A stretch of DNA of 64,000 nt. It comes from Massariosphaeria phaeospora (taxonomy: Eukaryota > Ascomycota > Dothideomycetes > Pleosporales). The DNA lies in assembly GCA_011032825.1 (NCBI GenBank), contig JAADJZ010000002.1:1364001-1428000 (forward strand), in the 5' to 3' direction. Below, one piece after another: positions 20,972 through 32,346 of this stretch (its first letter is position 1; each line of letters opens with the position of its first letter). Under the pieces are notes generated by a model. It was not told the DNA's origin. It ran no database searches and was given only the letters and a program-made list of their open reading frames with translations. The position numbers were made by a program, and so were the translations under genes.

Positions 20972-22990
20972 TTATCCCCTTCTGCGTCTCGCCCCCCTCG
21001 CCGCGTACCCATCCTCCACCTCACTCCCACTCTCCTGATAATCATCTTCATACCCAACTGCCATCTGCATGCTCCGTGTAGCCTGTCGTGCCGCCCGGCT
21101 AATCACATCCTCGCCCCTGCCCTGCAGCGTCCTATAACGGCCCTCGTCGGACACCTGGCGCGAATGGGCCGAGGACATCAAGGTCGTCGGCAGGGCGTCG
21201 TGCATGTTGCGAGTATCCCAGGCAGCGTGGGGCTGTGCGAAGGGGTTCTCTTGGCTGGTGCGGGCGGCGAAGGGATTGGTGTCGGTGCTGGAGCGTAAAC
21301 CGGGCTGGGCGAAGGGGTTGTCGGAAGGATGCGGTGCGTGGCGCGCGGACGGGTAGTCTTGTTGCGAAGATGGGGAGAAGAATGGCGGTGGCGGGTTCTG
21401 GTGGTGAGAGCTAGGTGGGCGGGTGTGGTACTGCTGTTGGGAGAAGGCGGCGGTTAGGGCTGGCGGGTTAGGCTGGCTGATCGAGACACGGCGGGTGCTG
21501 TTTGTTCTGCCGAGTCCTGTCAGTGGTGGAGGAGGGCCGGAGACGCTTCCACGACGGCCAGAGACCGAGTTGCGACGGCTGAATCCCGCGCCACTGTCGC
21601 CCGCGCGAGGGTTGTAGTATTGCGTTGTTTGTTGCTGCTGACGGAGGAGCGCTGCCTTTTCATCCCGCTCGCGCCGCTCGGCGGCTTCTCGTTCGCGAGC
21701 CATTTGTGCTTCAGTCTCCAGCAGGAGGCGCTTTCGCTCCTCTGCGTCGGCTTGAGAAACGGACGGTCGGCGGGAGTGACGGCGTGTTGTAGTAGTGGGC
21801 GGTGGTCGAGACCCTTGCTTGAGTTTAGCCTCCGCCTCTCGAACCTCCCATTCTTTGCGGGCCATGTCTTCCTGCTTCCGCTGCCGCTCTTTCTCTCTCA
21901 CTTCGGCCCTTCTCTTCTCGCTCTCGGCAAGCTTCTGCTCAGCCCGCTGCTCGGCTCTGGTATCAGCGCGGTCGAGCTCGAACCGGACCTGCTTGACTTC
22001 GGTCTCCTCCTTGGCGAGCTCCTCTGCGAACCGCCGGTCTGCTTGTTCCTGGCGCTTCCTCTCGTACGCCTTTTGCTGCCGCATGCGTTCGCGGTCGGCG
22101 CCGCGGTCAGTAATCTCAGGGGCAGGTGCCCGGCTGGAACTGGCATGCGACGAGACGTTGTTATTGACGAAATCGGAGTAGTCGAGAGGGGTAAGGCCAT
22201 CCGGCGCAACTTGTTCTCGATGAGACGAGTGCGGCGAGGCGAGAGTGATATGGTACGAGTTTGACGGTCCAGTGGCTGGCGCACGTGACATGGTAGGAGA
22301 TGGAGGCGCACCGCCTGGTAGTGGGTTATGGATGATTGTGGGTGGATAGCGAGCAGGCCGCCGTGTCGATGGCGAGTCAGGGTCTGAGGTAGCATAGAGC
22401 GAGGGCGGTTGGCTGGAAGGCGTGAAGGATGAGGCTGATGACGTGTGGCGGTGGCCTTGGGGCACAGCAGGCCTGGTGGTGTACCCGTGCGACTGGCGGA
22501 GAGGATCAGCGGAAACGACGGGAGCCTCTGGCAAGCCTGTTCGATAGGTGTAGGAGGCGTCCGAGCCAGATGACTCCACCGCTACATCAGAGCTTGCCCC
22601 GAGTGATGTTCGCTTGCTGCTAATTTTAGGATACACTGAAACAGCCGGGTACTTCTTGCTCCTATCCTTGCGACCAAGCTCGATGATGATGTGGGGAGGC
22701 TTGACGACGCGCGGTCCTTCCCTGGTGCTGGGACGTCGCTCAACGTTGCCTGAGGGTCGGCGCTCCTGAATGAGATAGCTGCCGGTGCCAGTTGGCGTAG
22801 GTGGATTGTTCGAGGCTGGCGAAGAGGTATCGTCACGGACGGGCGGTGCTTTGGGGAAGTACTCGGTGGTCCTCCTCTTCACCTGGGAGCATAGCCTGGA
22901 GCCACGGGCCCTGTCGCAGGGAAAGGGTTCCTCGAATTCCTGGCGCCTGCCGTCGGAGCCGACGTAGACACGCTTCTCGACTCGGCACAT
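20972..22990 (-). CDS. Large coiled-coil protein with NPF motifs, function unknown
   Basis: A single exon of 672 codons starts with MCRVEKRVYVGSDGRRQEFEE and ends in a basic ARGARRRRG tail. The N-terminal half is Ser/Pro-rich and disordered. Residues ~290-395 and ~415-455 are charged helical segments (runs of Arg/Glu/Gln/Lys) that should form coiled coils. Residues ~480-600 are disordered again and contain three NPF tripeptides (DNPFAQ, TNPFAA, ENPFAQ). NPF motifs are ligands of EH domains in endocytic adaptors such as Ede1, Pan1 and End3, so a membrane-trafficking scaffold is a reasonable guess but not shown. The N-terminus resembles conserved fungal proteins of unknown function. Composition matches typical genes, and there are no breaks. 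Confidence 0.75.
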   Translation of the reverse strand: MCRVEKRVYVGSDGRRQEFEEPFPCDRARGSRLCSQVKRRTTEYFPKAPPVRDDTSSPASNNPPTPTGTGSYLIQERRPSGNVERRPSTREGPRVVKPPHIIIELGRKDRSKKYPAVSVYPKISSKRTSLGASSDVAVESSGSDASYTYRTGLPEAPVVSADPLRQSHGYTTRPAVPQGHRHTSSASSFTPSSQPPSLYATSDPDSPSTRRPARYPPTIIHNPLPGGAPPSPTMSRAPATGPSNSYHITLASPHSSHREQVAPDGLTPLDYSDFVNNNVSSHASSSRAPAPEITDRGADRERMRQQKAYERKRQEQADRRFAEELAKEETEVKQVRFELDRADTRAEQRAEQKLAESEKRRAEVREKERQRKQEDMARKEWEVREAEAKLKQGSRPPPTTTTRRHSRRPSVSQADAEERKRLLLETEAQMAREREAAERRERDEKAALLRQQQQTTQYYNPRAGDSGAGFSRRNSVSGRRGSVSGPPPPLTGLGRTNSTRRVSISQPNPPALTAAFSQQQYHTRPPSSHHQNPPPPFFSPSSQQDYPSARHAPHPSDNPFAQPGLRSSTDTNPFAARTSQENPFAQPHAAWDTRNMHDALPTTLMSSAHSRQVSDEGRYRTLQGRGEDVISRAARQATRSMQMAVGYEDDYQESGSEVEDGYAARGARRRRG

Positions 22991-25900
22991 GGCGGCGGCT
23001 GGTACTGCTGGCTGCCGTGTGATGTGTGAGGTGGTCAGGACGAGAGCGTCGAGAGAGCTGTAGCTCTCTGCCTCAACTCACCGAGACGGTTGGAGATGGG
23101 CGTTCGGATGCTCGTGTTGGCTGTACAAGGCGTCGTCGTCCTGTTCCGAGATAGCTGGATAAGTTCCGAAGACGGAGATATAGGAGCAATGCAGACGACA
23201 GTGAGGAGGGACGAGTGCCGATAGATGATGTGCTTGTGAATATGAATCGATCGGTGTGAAGCGGGCTTCAGTCTGGGTGGAGTGGTCGATGTCGACTTTG
23301 AGCAGTGTTGGGGGTGACTGGTATTTTAAGAGAGTAGATGACGACCAATCTGAGACAAGCGCCGAGGGCAGGAGCAGGTACTCGTAAGACGAGGCGAAGT
23401 GATCAGAAACTGGAGAAATCGGATCGAGCCAAAGAGGCGAGTGTGCAGAGGAAGAGATGTCATGCAGGAGGGTGCAGGAGGATGTGCAGTGCAGTGAACA
23501 GAACGACGGCCCTAATGGGGCGCTGTCGGTATATGTAGGCGGGCGCAGAGTGCAGCCTGAAGTGCGCGCTGAGGCCCGCAGCAGATTGCACCACCATCCG
23601 ACCGACTGCCACCTACATTGCTGCTAGCAGCGCGAAACAGCGCCGCTGCGCAAAAGAGAGAGCGCTCAGACCAGCGATGGGCAGCAGAGGCTTGGGGGTT
23701 AGTCGTGGGGTCGCATTTGGCCTGCAAGCCCGCGTGCAGAGACTTCGAGGACGGTGAATTGCACAGCCTCGCCCGAGAATCAGCCTCCTCCAGGCCTGTG
23801 GGTTCCCTGCTGCGACGGCCGTCTGTGCCTGCGCAAGAGCAAGCAGACGCGGGCGGCATCGGGCGGGTGCGTCATTGGAGAATGGATGCGCAGAGCAGCG
23901 TCGAGTCGGCCGTGGTCATTTGGCCGCGGTCTGCTCAGTCAATGTCTCACACCTCACCAGGCCTCTGGGCACCCATCACGACCAACGTGGGACGCGACGC
24001 TCCGAAACATGCACACGCCGGCCGGCACAGAGGCTGGCCATGGTAGACCTAGGAAGCGAAAAGCGTGCCGAGATGCGACGCACGGGTTCGGTGATGCTGG
24101 CGGTAGTGAGGGTGAGGGTCTGGTCGAGCAGCCGTCCGTTGTAGCTGAAATCTCGTCAGGCGGTGGCTGTGCACGTCATCACCCCACCCCCTTCACCCCT
24201 TCTGCTCTGTCAAGCCACACCGCGTCCGGCAAACTCTCCACCAGCGCCCAATCGTGCCCGACGTAATTGCACTCCGCGAAGCCGCTGATTTGATGAGCTT
24301 GGCCACTCTCACTGCTCAGTGCTGTCAGGACCCGCACTGCGGCGGGCGCTAGAGGGACGCACCGGCTCGAGAGTCGACAGCAGGCCAGCAACCGTGGACG
24401 ATGCACCCGTTCGCAGCACGGCAACTCCCCACTCGCGTCTCGGCGACTTGTGACCCACCGCACGGCCAGCGCTCGCGCATCGTGAAGGTCCAACTCGCCG
24501 ACACTGGCAACACCCTCGTTTTCAGCAACGGGAACGCTGCACTGCGCTATCCGTCCGGTTGAGGGGCATGCCGCGGAAAGGCACCCCGCGTGAGCCCACT
24601 GACCTGCCCACCCCACCTTGCTGCCTGGAGAGGCCGCCGAAGTCGGGAGAAGATGGCGACCTCAGGATTTACAAACACCACACCAGGCCAAACCCGCGAC
24701 CCGGAACCCGCCAGCGGGCAGCTGCTGCCTTCCCTTATGGCCGACAAATACCGCCCGCACTGGTGGCGCCCGCCCGTACTCTGAGCGCTGACCTGCTTAC
24801 AGATCGCACTTGTCGGCCATGGCGACCACCACAGACTCAACATCGGGGTCCAAACCATCTAGCTTTTGCGCGGGCAAGTTTTGCCTTCGTTTCTGCTGTG
24901 CCGCGAGCAGACCGTGTGACGTGCAGCTTGGCAGGTCAGCGTCGCGCCCTGTGGTACCATCTCCATCCCCTCAATCCTCAGCCTCGCCCAACAGCCCCCC
25001 GGCTTGCGTGGACACCGACGGCCAGATACTGTTTTTAGGGGCCGTTTTTCATTTCACATCACCCATACGCGGTATCTCCGGTGGCAAGTGACTTTCGACC
25101 GATTACCACCTCATCTCTCTCATCTACAAACTCCATGTCCGCGCCTGCTCTAGCAGTGAAGAGCGTCCCAAATTGGAGCGGCAATGCAAAGCCACACCTG
25201 TCAGCCGCCACAGCTTGGCATGGTGTTGAGTCCATGACCTGGACGAGTTGCCGTCTCGTGGAAAAGCCAGGAAAGTTCCGGTCGCACAACGTGGATTCGT
25301 AACAGCAAACTACCGGCCTCCACACAGTCTCGTTGCAGGTTGAGTAGGAGCCCCGGCGATCGTGAGTTCTGATTTGCTGATCGCACCAAAAATAGCCTGT
25401 CGCTGTCAAACAACATCGAAACCTCCAATACGACCGTAACAAGCTTCACACACAGAAATGAGCCCTCGGGTCCTCACTCGGACATCACATACTACTCACC
25501 TCCGAATGACCCACCGGCTAAGTGCTTTGTTCATTCATACAGCTAGCTATGCAGTAACGAAGGGCACAGTAGCACTCGTGAAGGCATTGACCAACCACCA
25601 GCCACGCCGCCACACCTCCGCTAACCCCCAACAAGTCTACCGCGTGGCACAGCTCCCGCGACCTCACCTCCAACCCGCGTGAAACCAGAGTCACCGCGAC
25701 ACTCCGGCTCAGTCAGCTTCGTCTCCAAACCCCGGGCATTGATTCCGCGGTCACAGCATGGCCGCTTGAGTGTCTTTTAGGTATTGGCGCCGAGAAAGGC
25801 CGTCTCTTCGGACCGCGAAGCCCTCTCCTAGCTCGTCAAAACTACTGCGAATGGTGCCTAATACCGCTGTACTCTGTGCGGAGCTTTAGCGTTTGCCGTC

Positions 25901-26585
25901 AGGCAGTTGTATTTGTGACGGCAGGCTATGGTGTGCGCGATTGGCTGGCAGGCAAAACCTACTCCACCACAAGCATGCTAAGCATTTGCAGCGCGGTGAG
26001 TGCGCGTACGGCACAGTTCAGTTCAGTTCGGTTCGGGCTATGTTCCTTCTCGTCACCCGGCCAAGTCATGCTCGCCTATTGACCATCCTCGGAATCCTCC
26101 GCAAATCACGTCGAAATTCCAAGAAAGACTCTACACACATGTGCCATACCCTACAATTCCGCTCAGCTCTCGACGACCACCCCCCAATCTCCGATAGTCC
26201 TCTTCTATAAGCAAACAAACTCTCTGTTCTCATTACAATCTTTCCTTACTTACCCAAAAGAGAAAACCGTAACCAAGTCCAGTTTTCCTTTCCGCCCCCA
26301 ATCCCCGAATGCGGCCAAGCGCAGCAATCTCCTCCATGCCTCAGCCCCAGCCACACTACCCTATCTACCCGCGCCACAGCCCCCATCCCGTCTCTCTCTC
26401 TCTCGCTCTTTCACTGTTCTGTCCGTCCCCAACATCATCCGACGCGCCGAATAAGCCGCATACGCTAGGATGAACAAGCTTTTCAAAACGACCCCTGTCG
26501 AGCTGAAAGGCGTTTGCGGGAGGAGTTAAGTTAAGCACGGTTGGTAAGACGAGACAAGACAAGGCAAGGCAAGGCTGCAGTGCGG
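22991..26585. other. Gene-poor stretch upstream of the coiled-coil gene
   Basis: The first ~300 bp presumably hold the 5' leader and promoter of the gene at 22990. Beyond that, open frames of 70-170 codons occur on both strands at 23.3-25.1 kb, but they overlap heavily, are rich in Arg/Pro/Ser/Thr as expected from GC-rich non-coding DNA, and none has a domain or spliced partner. I see no RNA gene or mobile element. Confidence 0.4.
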
Positions 26586-26605
26586 GATCTGATCTGATCT
26601 GATCT
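26586..26605. repeat. GATCT microsatellite, four units
   Basis: Four perfect copies of GATCT, preceded by a GACAAG/GGCAA-type repetitive stretch at ~26548-26575. No function is suggested. Confidence 0.85.
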
Positions 26606-27903
26606 GAGCTGCGGACGGGCTTGGCTCGGGACATCTTGGAGCCCGAAAAGATGAAGTACTTAGGCTGCAGAGTACATTGCTGTGCGCAAGGATGGGAGGA
26701 GTGATGTAGGTGCGTGGGATGATAGGAGCGGTTTCTCTGCGTTGTACTGCTGATTTGGGAAAGAGTAGCGAGTGTTTCCCTGGACTGAACTCTAGTGGTG
26801 CTAGCAGCGTGTATGGAACGGAGCGCACAGCTTTGAGATATCCATATATGTACTAACATCCATGCATAGTACTGCGAATTTGAATAGCATATGTTAGGTG
26901 CGTCGTCGTTCCTTTTCGTTTTCTGCTCTATAGTTTTTCGAAGTTTATAGTTTCCATCTTCCTGCTTCAAGTGTAACGTGAGTCCGTTAGGGTAAAAGCA
27001 CTTATGGTTCACCTGATAGTAATATCCTACTGTGTGTCTAGATTAGGCTAAGACTACTCGCTATTAAGTAGACAAATTCTTTTATAATCTTGTTGAAAAG
27101 AGACGTATGCTGAGGACCTCAATGCTTGCATTACCTAGCACTTCTTCCTCTGCTATCTATTCTCCACATTTCAAGTGCGCAAAGGTAAAGCAGCACGCGT
27201 ATGTATACGATTCATACTCTCTTCGTAAAGCTCTAGCAGTAGGAGAGTAGGTCTAGTCCTTGGATAGAGGATAGAGTACACACAGCGATATTAATACTGG
27301 AAGCTATAACGCTACGCGTATCAGGTAGGGCATGCTTTCGCCCTCCCTTATCGAAGTCGTAGTGCGCCCCGCTGGTATCGCTATCAGATATCAGCAGCCA
27401 ATGGCGTCGTTGCGCGGCGAATCGTAACTCCGGCCAGTCAAGAACGCAATCAGTCCCTCGACCGACGAAAAGTTCACCCCGCAACAAACTAAACTGGCCC
27501 CATCGAGGCCCACACACTCGTTAGAAGTGTACATTGGTACGGCTGGCTGTTCTACTGATGTGATATGATCTGACTTGTGTAATAGGTTCACAGCTTGCGA
27601 TCGTGCAAGTCTTCAAAGGCATGGACGACCGGCAGTATCCCCCGCGAGATAGCTATATACAGACTCTGCAAAATTGCAAGTACCCCTATGATATGAGCGG
27701 TAGGGACGCAGCTGACAGGTTACATAGACCGTGCTCTGCAATCAAGCGCGGCTCATCCACGGCTTCATTCTACGGAACCTTTGCCACGCGGATTGGACGG
27801 TGTCACTCCGCACTGTGAATCAAAGCCTTGGCCCGGAATAGGATCCACGGCTTATGAAGTTGCAGTTCCTGCGACCCAGGGCGAGGCTCGGACGGGCGCT
27901 CCG
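26606..27903. other. Intergenic with possible coding relic on the minus strand
   Basis: At 27591-27233 the minus strand has two overlapping frames with protein-like segments, one reading GASLVCCGVNFSSVEGLIAFL and the other FAAQRRHWLLISDSDTSGAH. The second lacks an ATG at its natural start. A small plus-strand frame at 27603-27818 could supply a first exon to the gene at 28 kb, but no clear splice pair is found. The rest, 26.6-27.2 kb, is AT-rich with nothing recognised. Confidence 0.3.
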
Positions 27904-29415
27904 ATGGAACGCGGTGGGCGAGGACATGAATTTGAGGCAAACCCCGCCACTGTTGCGTTAACAGTTCCCGATACACAGAATCAGCCTCGTATGGTCACCT
28001 CGGCAGCACTCGATATATCTATGGACGTCGCGCAGCAGTGTCCGGAGCCGGCAGATCAGCGAAACCTGGATACAGAATCTCTCGATAACTGGTTGGACGA
28101 GATCTTGGGAGCCAGATGCCCTGAGGAAGAGTGGAATGAGACGCAGCAAGACGCTGTTCTCGAGTCACAACTCCCAGCCATTGAGCTTCGGTCGTACTCT
28201 GAATCTCTCGATGGCTGATTGGACGATACCATACAACAGTTCCCGGGCGACGGCGCGGTTCAATGGTCTTCCGTTGCCCCCGGAGCTCCTCAACCTGCAA
28301 CCTCCGACCAGTGCCACACCAGGCTAGACCAGTCTCCTCCGAGATCCTCTGCAGCACCAGAACCCTCTGTCGATGATGACGAGATCTCAGAAGATGTCTC
28401 TTCAACCTTGGATGAAACCGATGACTCTCCCTACATGCTGCTATGCGATTTTCAAGACGTTATCAATCTAAATACCTGCATACAGTGCCTTGGACCACTT
28501 CCCGATAACGAAGGAGGAGTCAAAATTACCTGCCGAAGCTGTGTCGAGTACCTACAGCGTCCCGAGAACAAATCCGAGAAGATTTTTCGAGCCGATGTCG
28601 AAATGTGGCAAGCTTTCTCTCTCGCCCGGCAACGCCACTGTATTCGAGATAAATACAGCTTGTTTTCTTACAACCTTGTTACAGGCGATACCTCGTTTTC
28701 TCATGAGCAAGGCGACCTAGAGCACGATCCAATGCAAGAATTGCCCGTTATTGATACACTGCAGTGGAAAGCCAATGGCACTGTTACAACAATCACCTTG
28801 ACCGAAGATATGAAGCGGCTGCTTGACATGGTCTTTCTCACGCACATGCAGTGCGGCCTTGTGCTAGTCACCATGTACATAATCGTCCAGAAATACCTCC
28901 AGGGTGAGTTCCTCTCTCATCTACCGCGACTCGCTCTTCAGCGGGATGCTCAATCTACGAGAACCCACCAAAACACTCTTCGCAAATCTACATATATGCT
29001 ATGCAGAAGCTAACCCAACTGCGCAGGCTCAATTCACGTGCTCTACATGGAAGAAGTGTGTTTCGTACCAATTCACCCTGCGTTTTCGTACCATTGCATC
29101 TGGCGCGCCACGCTTAGCGACGGCCGCCAATACGCCGTCAGCATTACTGACCGGCAACTCGGCTGGATGCAACTTGTTTGCCCCTGGCCCGATTATGTGC
29201 GCGACCGCGTTAAGAAGCCTGAAACCATGCAGATTGAACTGCTCGGCACAGGTTACTAAGATCAAGAATTGCATAGCCCTGAGGAGCGCCTCGAGATCTA
29301 CAAAAAGCCTACGAGGGAGGACTATCTTAGGGAGTATAACGCGGCGGCGAACTTCGAGATGTCGGAGCACGTGCTGGAGGAGTGGGAGGCGTGGGTGAAT
29401 GGGGCCTGGGTTTGA
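27904..29415 (+). pseudogene. Zinc-ribbon/DRQLGW family, member 2, with two in-frame stops
   Basis: The frame from the ATG at 27904 continues through a TGA at 28216-28218 and an intron (28904-29026, GTGAGT...CAG, phase 1), then through a TAA at 29257-29259, to a TGA at 29413-29415. Family features are all present: C-x2-C-x14-C-x2-C (CIQC...CRSC), MQCGLVLVTMY before the intron, and DRQLGWMQLVCPW after it. The tail beyond the TAA (VLEEWEAWVNGAWV) still matches the paralog at 31 kb, so the TAA truncates a conserved C-terminus. Before the first stop, SLDNWLDEI recurs as SLDG-stop-LDDTI, so TGG probably became TGA. A shorter product of ~233 residues from the ATG at 28435 to the TAA remains possible. 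The true N-terminus is unresolved. Confidence 0.65.
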
Positions 29416-30042
29416 TTGATGGAGTTGAAATATACTGGGCGGAACGGACTGCGATCTTACGTCTGGGAACTTACTTGGGCTCAGAGGAAAGGGATTGGGT
29501 GGTGCGGAATAACGAAGTATGAGTAAAACTAGTCACATCCGAGGAAACTGCGCTGGGTCATCTAGAGGCATTGCTAGACTAGGAATAGAGTTCACGATGC
29601 ATTGACAAACGTACAAATCCTTGTTTTCTACATCTAGCCCGCGCAATGTTAGAGATTCGAGCACGTCTCGAACATCCGCCGCAGTTCCTACAAAGCCCTC
29701 CTGTATCTACCAAACAAAGTAGCGTCCTTGCTGCCTAGTCTACAAACAGTAGGCTACTCTAGTGTACTAGGTTAGCAGTTTATAAGATACTTACGTACCT
29801 TGTGCTCGTATCCCCGCCATGCTACTATATCATCCGCTCCTCAGTCATCAACTTCACTGTTATGCGTTAAGCTCTTGGACCACTATCGCAGGCTGTTACT
29901 GTATCTAGGTGGCTTGCAATTTACATATAATAGTTTTTTAAGGCACATACGACTAATACGATGAGACAGCACAGCTTCAAATCTGTGGGGTCTTCACTTG
30001 TCCATGCCTTGCGTCTGAATTTGATAGCTTATTGGATTGAGT
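29416..30042. other. Intergenic, nothing recognised
   Basis: AT-rich stretch between members 2 and 3 of the zinc/DRQLGW family. No open frame of note and no terminator-like or RNA structure that I can support. Confidence 0.4.
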
Positions 30043-30325
30043 CTGTCCTGCCTTCTGGGACGGTAGGTAATTCGGGTACAACGTTATGAATTGAGAGCGG
30101 TAGTTACAAAGCCCTGTTGTGTCATAACGCGAAGTATCGTATTCTGGAGGTGTAAGTATTGCAGAGGAATTATACAGGGCTTGCCGCTCCAGAGTTTTGG
30201 TCTATACGTATGAATCGATTGTTGTAGTAGAGTTTCCTGTCCTGCCTTCTGGGATATTAAGTGATTTTGGTACCATACTGCGAGCTGAGAGCCATCTTTA
30301 CAAAGCCTTGTTGTATCTGCTACGC
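30043..30325. repeat. Two-copy ~195 bp direct repeat
   Basis: TGTCCTGCCTTCTGGGA occurs at ~30044 and again at ~30239. Both are followed by related sequence (GAATTGAGAGCGGTAG/GAGCTGAGAGCCATC, then TTACAAAGCC(C/T)TGTTGT). The copies are clearly diverged. Confidence 0.65.
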
Positions 30326-30458
30326 TGGGCAATATACAGATACCGCAATGTGTCTAGCGAAGCACCGAAGTTTCCTAAGACGTCCAAACGACACACACCT
30401 CGGTACCATGAGCCCTCACACCACCGTGAACCACGTCCCAAACTCCCTATTCCCCGCC

Positions 30459-31715
30459 TCATCCTCTGTTCCACGCCTTCCACTCGTCCAAAACACCCTC
30501 CGACTCATACCAGTTCATTTTCCGGTTCACGCGACGCCGCCTCTCGAAATTGTTTTCCCATGAGTAGAGGAACCGGTTCAACCTGGGATCAGCTGCTTCG
30601 GCCACGTAGAACTGAGCGCCCAGCGGCTTGATGCTACCCAGCGTCCTGACCCGCGTACGGACGTACTGCCGCCACGGCGTCACGAGCGGCAGCCAGCCGA
30701 GCTGGCGGTCGGTGAGGGACACGGCGTATTGGCGGCGGTTTTGCAGCGTCATGCGCCAGATGCAGTGGGTTGTGAAGGCGGGGTGGTTGGGCGTGAAGCA
30801 GACTTCTTCGATGCGGATGATGTGTTTGGCGTCTGTAGGTGGTTAGGTTAGTTGGCTTGATGGTTGTTTAGAGAGGGAGGTTTGTGGGTGTGAGAGTGTT
30901 TTTGGTGGAGGTTTGCGGCGCTGGGGAAGTTGTGCACTGGCTGAGAAAGGGCGGTGAGAACTAGAGGAGGGGGCACTGACGTTGAAGGTACTTATGCAGG
31001 ATCGGGTACATGGTGACTTGCGCGGAGTCGCATTGCAAATACGTCAGAAACGCCATATCGAGCAAGGTCTTCTCGTCTTCGCTGAACGTGATCGTCTCTA
31101 GCTCGCCGTCAACCATGTCCACAATGTTATCGATACCCGGCAAGTCTTGCACGGCATCGTCTTTATCCTCCAGATCTCCCAGCTCGAAGCTGAACGTCGC
31201 GCCTTGTGAATCAGAGGCTGACATTGAGTTCACGGCGAACTTGTCCTTGAGGTGGCGCCGGCGCCAAGCGAGCCAGAACGCGGCCCACTTCGCAACGACG
31301 TCGTGCAGGACCTTCTCCGAGGCGTTTTCGGGGCGCCGGAGGTATTTGTGGCATTTGAGGCAGGTAAGATTTACTCCGCCTGTGCCCGGAAACAGCGAGC
31401 GGAGGCATCGTATGCAGACATCAGGTTTAAGAGAGTCCTTGAAGTCGGCTAGCGAGATTTCCGCGGTGTATGTCTCGTTTTGTGAGGCCGAGCCAGAGAC
31501 TGTCGAGGATGGCGAGGTGGGCTGGTCGACGTCACCGTCGGGAGAAGTCGATTCTGAAGAGGGAGAGGCAATCCTCGGAAGCTCGCGATGACCATCTTGC
31601 ACACTACCTGCTGCTCCGCCTTGTTAACGACGCGGCAATGGCGAGAGAGCGGATCCAACGTACTTCCGCTGTTTCTCGAAGCCGCCAGAAGACGCTGTCG
31701 ACGAGTCTGAGCCAT
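30459..31715 (-). CDS. Zinc-ribbon/DRQLGW family protein, member 3 (intact)
   Basis: Three exons: 31715-31664, 31607-30981 and 30832-30459. Intron 1 (31663-31608, GTACGT donor, GTTAAC branch, CAG) joins a short first exon MAQTRRQRLLAAS; without it the long middle frame has no ATG. Intron 2 (30980-30833, 148 bp, GTCAGT...CAG) is phase 1, at the same place as in the paralogs. The product is ~350 residues. The sequence shows a Ser/Pro/Asp-rich N-terminus, then C-x2-C-x14-C-x2-C (CIRC...CLKC), an acidic segment, YLQCDSAQVTMY, the second-exon block EEVCFTPNHPAFTTHCIWR and DRQLGWLPLVTPW, ending GVLDEWKAWNRG. It is most similar to member 2. Function is unknown; the four cysteines suggest zinc binding, and no catalytic motif is seen. 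Confidence 0.72.
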
Positions 31716-32346
31716 GTTGCAGTAGTGTCACCAGAGCAAGCACTTTAATCTTTCGTTAGCGGTACGTACACTTAGTGGCTGGGGCACAGGAGTACTTGCA
31801 AATTTGATTCGGAGGGGTTGCAATGAAGCTCGTATGTGCTCTTTGGATGGTGCTGGGTGGACCCGAGCGGGGGTTTAGCTCTAGTGCTGGCAGCGGCGGG
31901 GCATATTAAGGCAAAATTCCACTTCCGACGCAAGTATGCAATTTCTGGTACACAGCCTTATTTGCTGCCCATTGTGTCCGGTGACAGAGCAACGAGCTAC
32001 TGCGATAGATCAGTCGAGGAGTTCCGTCGTCTGCGGCTCGCGGGAGGCACCTACCCTAGCTGTGGCCCGTAGTTTTGCCACAAACTGTCCGGGGTTCCCA
32101 TAAACTCTTTTGATCTAAGGAGCAGAATTATATGGCAAGATATATAGACATACATCACTACGCTCGTGCATATTCCTTCCTTAGGTTTTCAGTCTTCTAC
32201 GCGTCTGGTGCCCTACAGAGCACGTTCCAAACTCACACCTCAATTCTTACAGTTGTAGGTATACCCAATTAATAGTAGGGCGCTGTAGTACACAAAGCCC
32301 GTGAATGGAGATCTAACACCAGTTTCATTCAATTTGACTATTTGAG
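31716..32346. other. Intergenic, nothing recognised
   Basis: This is the upstream flank of member 3. Short open frames only, and no clear TATA box. The right part is AT-rich. Confidence 0.4.

Noticed and set aside
26365..27012. 215-codon minus-strand frame
   Set aside because: Ser/His/Gln-rich with microsatellite-derived residues, no domain, and overlapping frames on the same strand.
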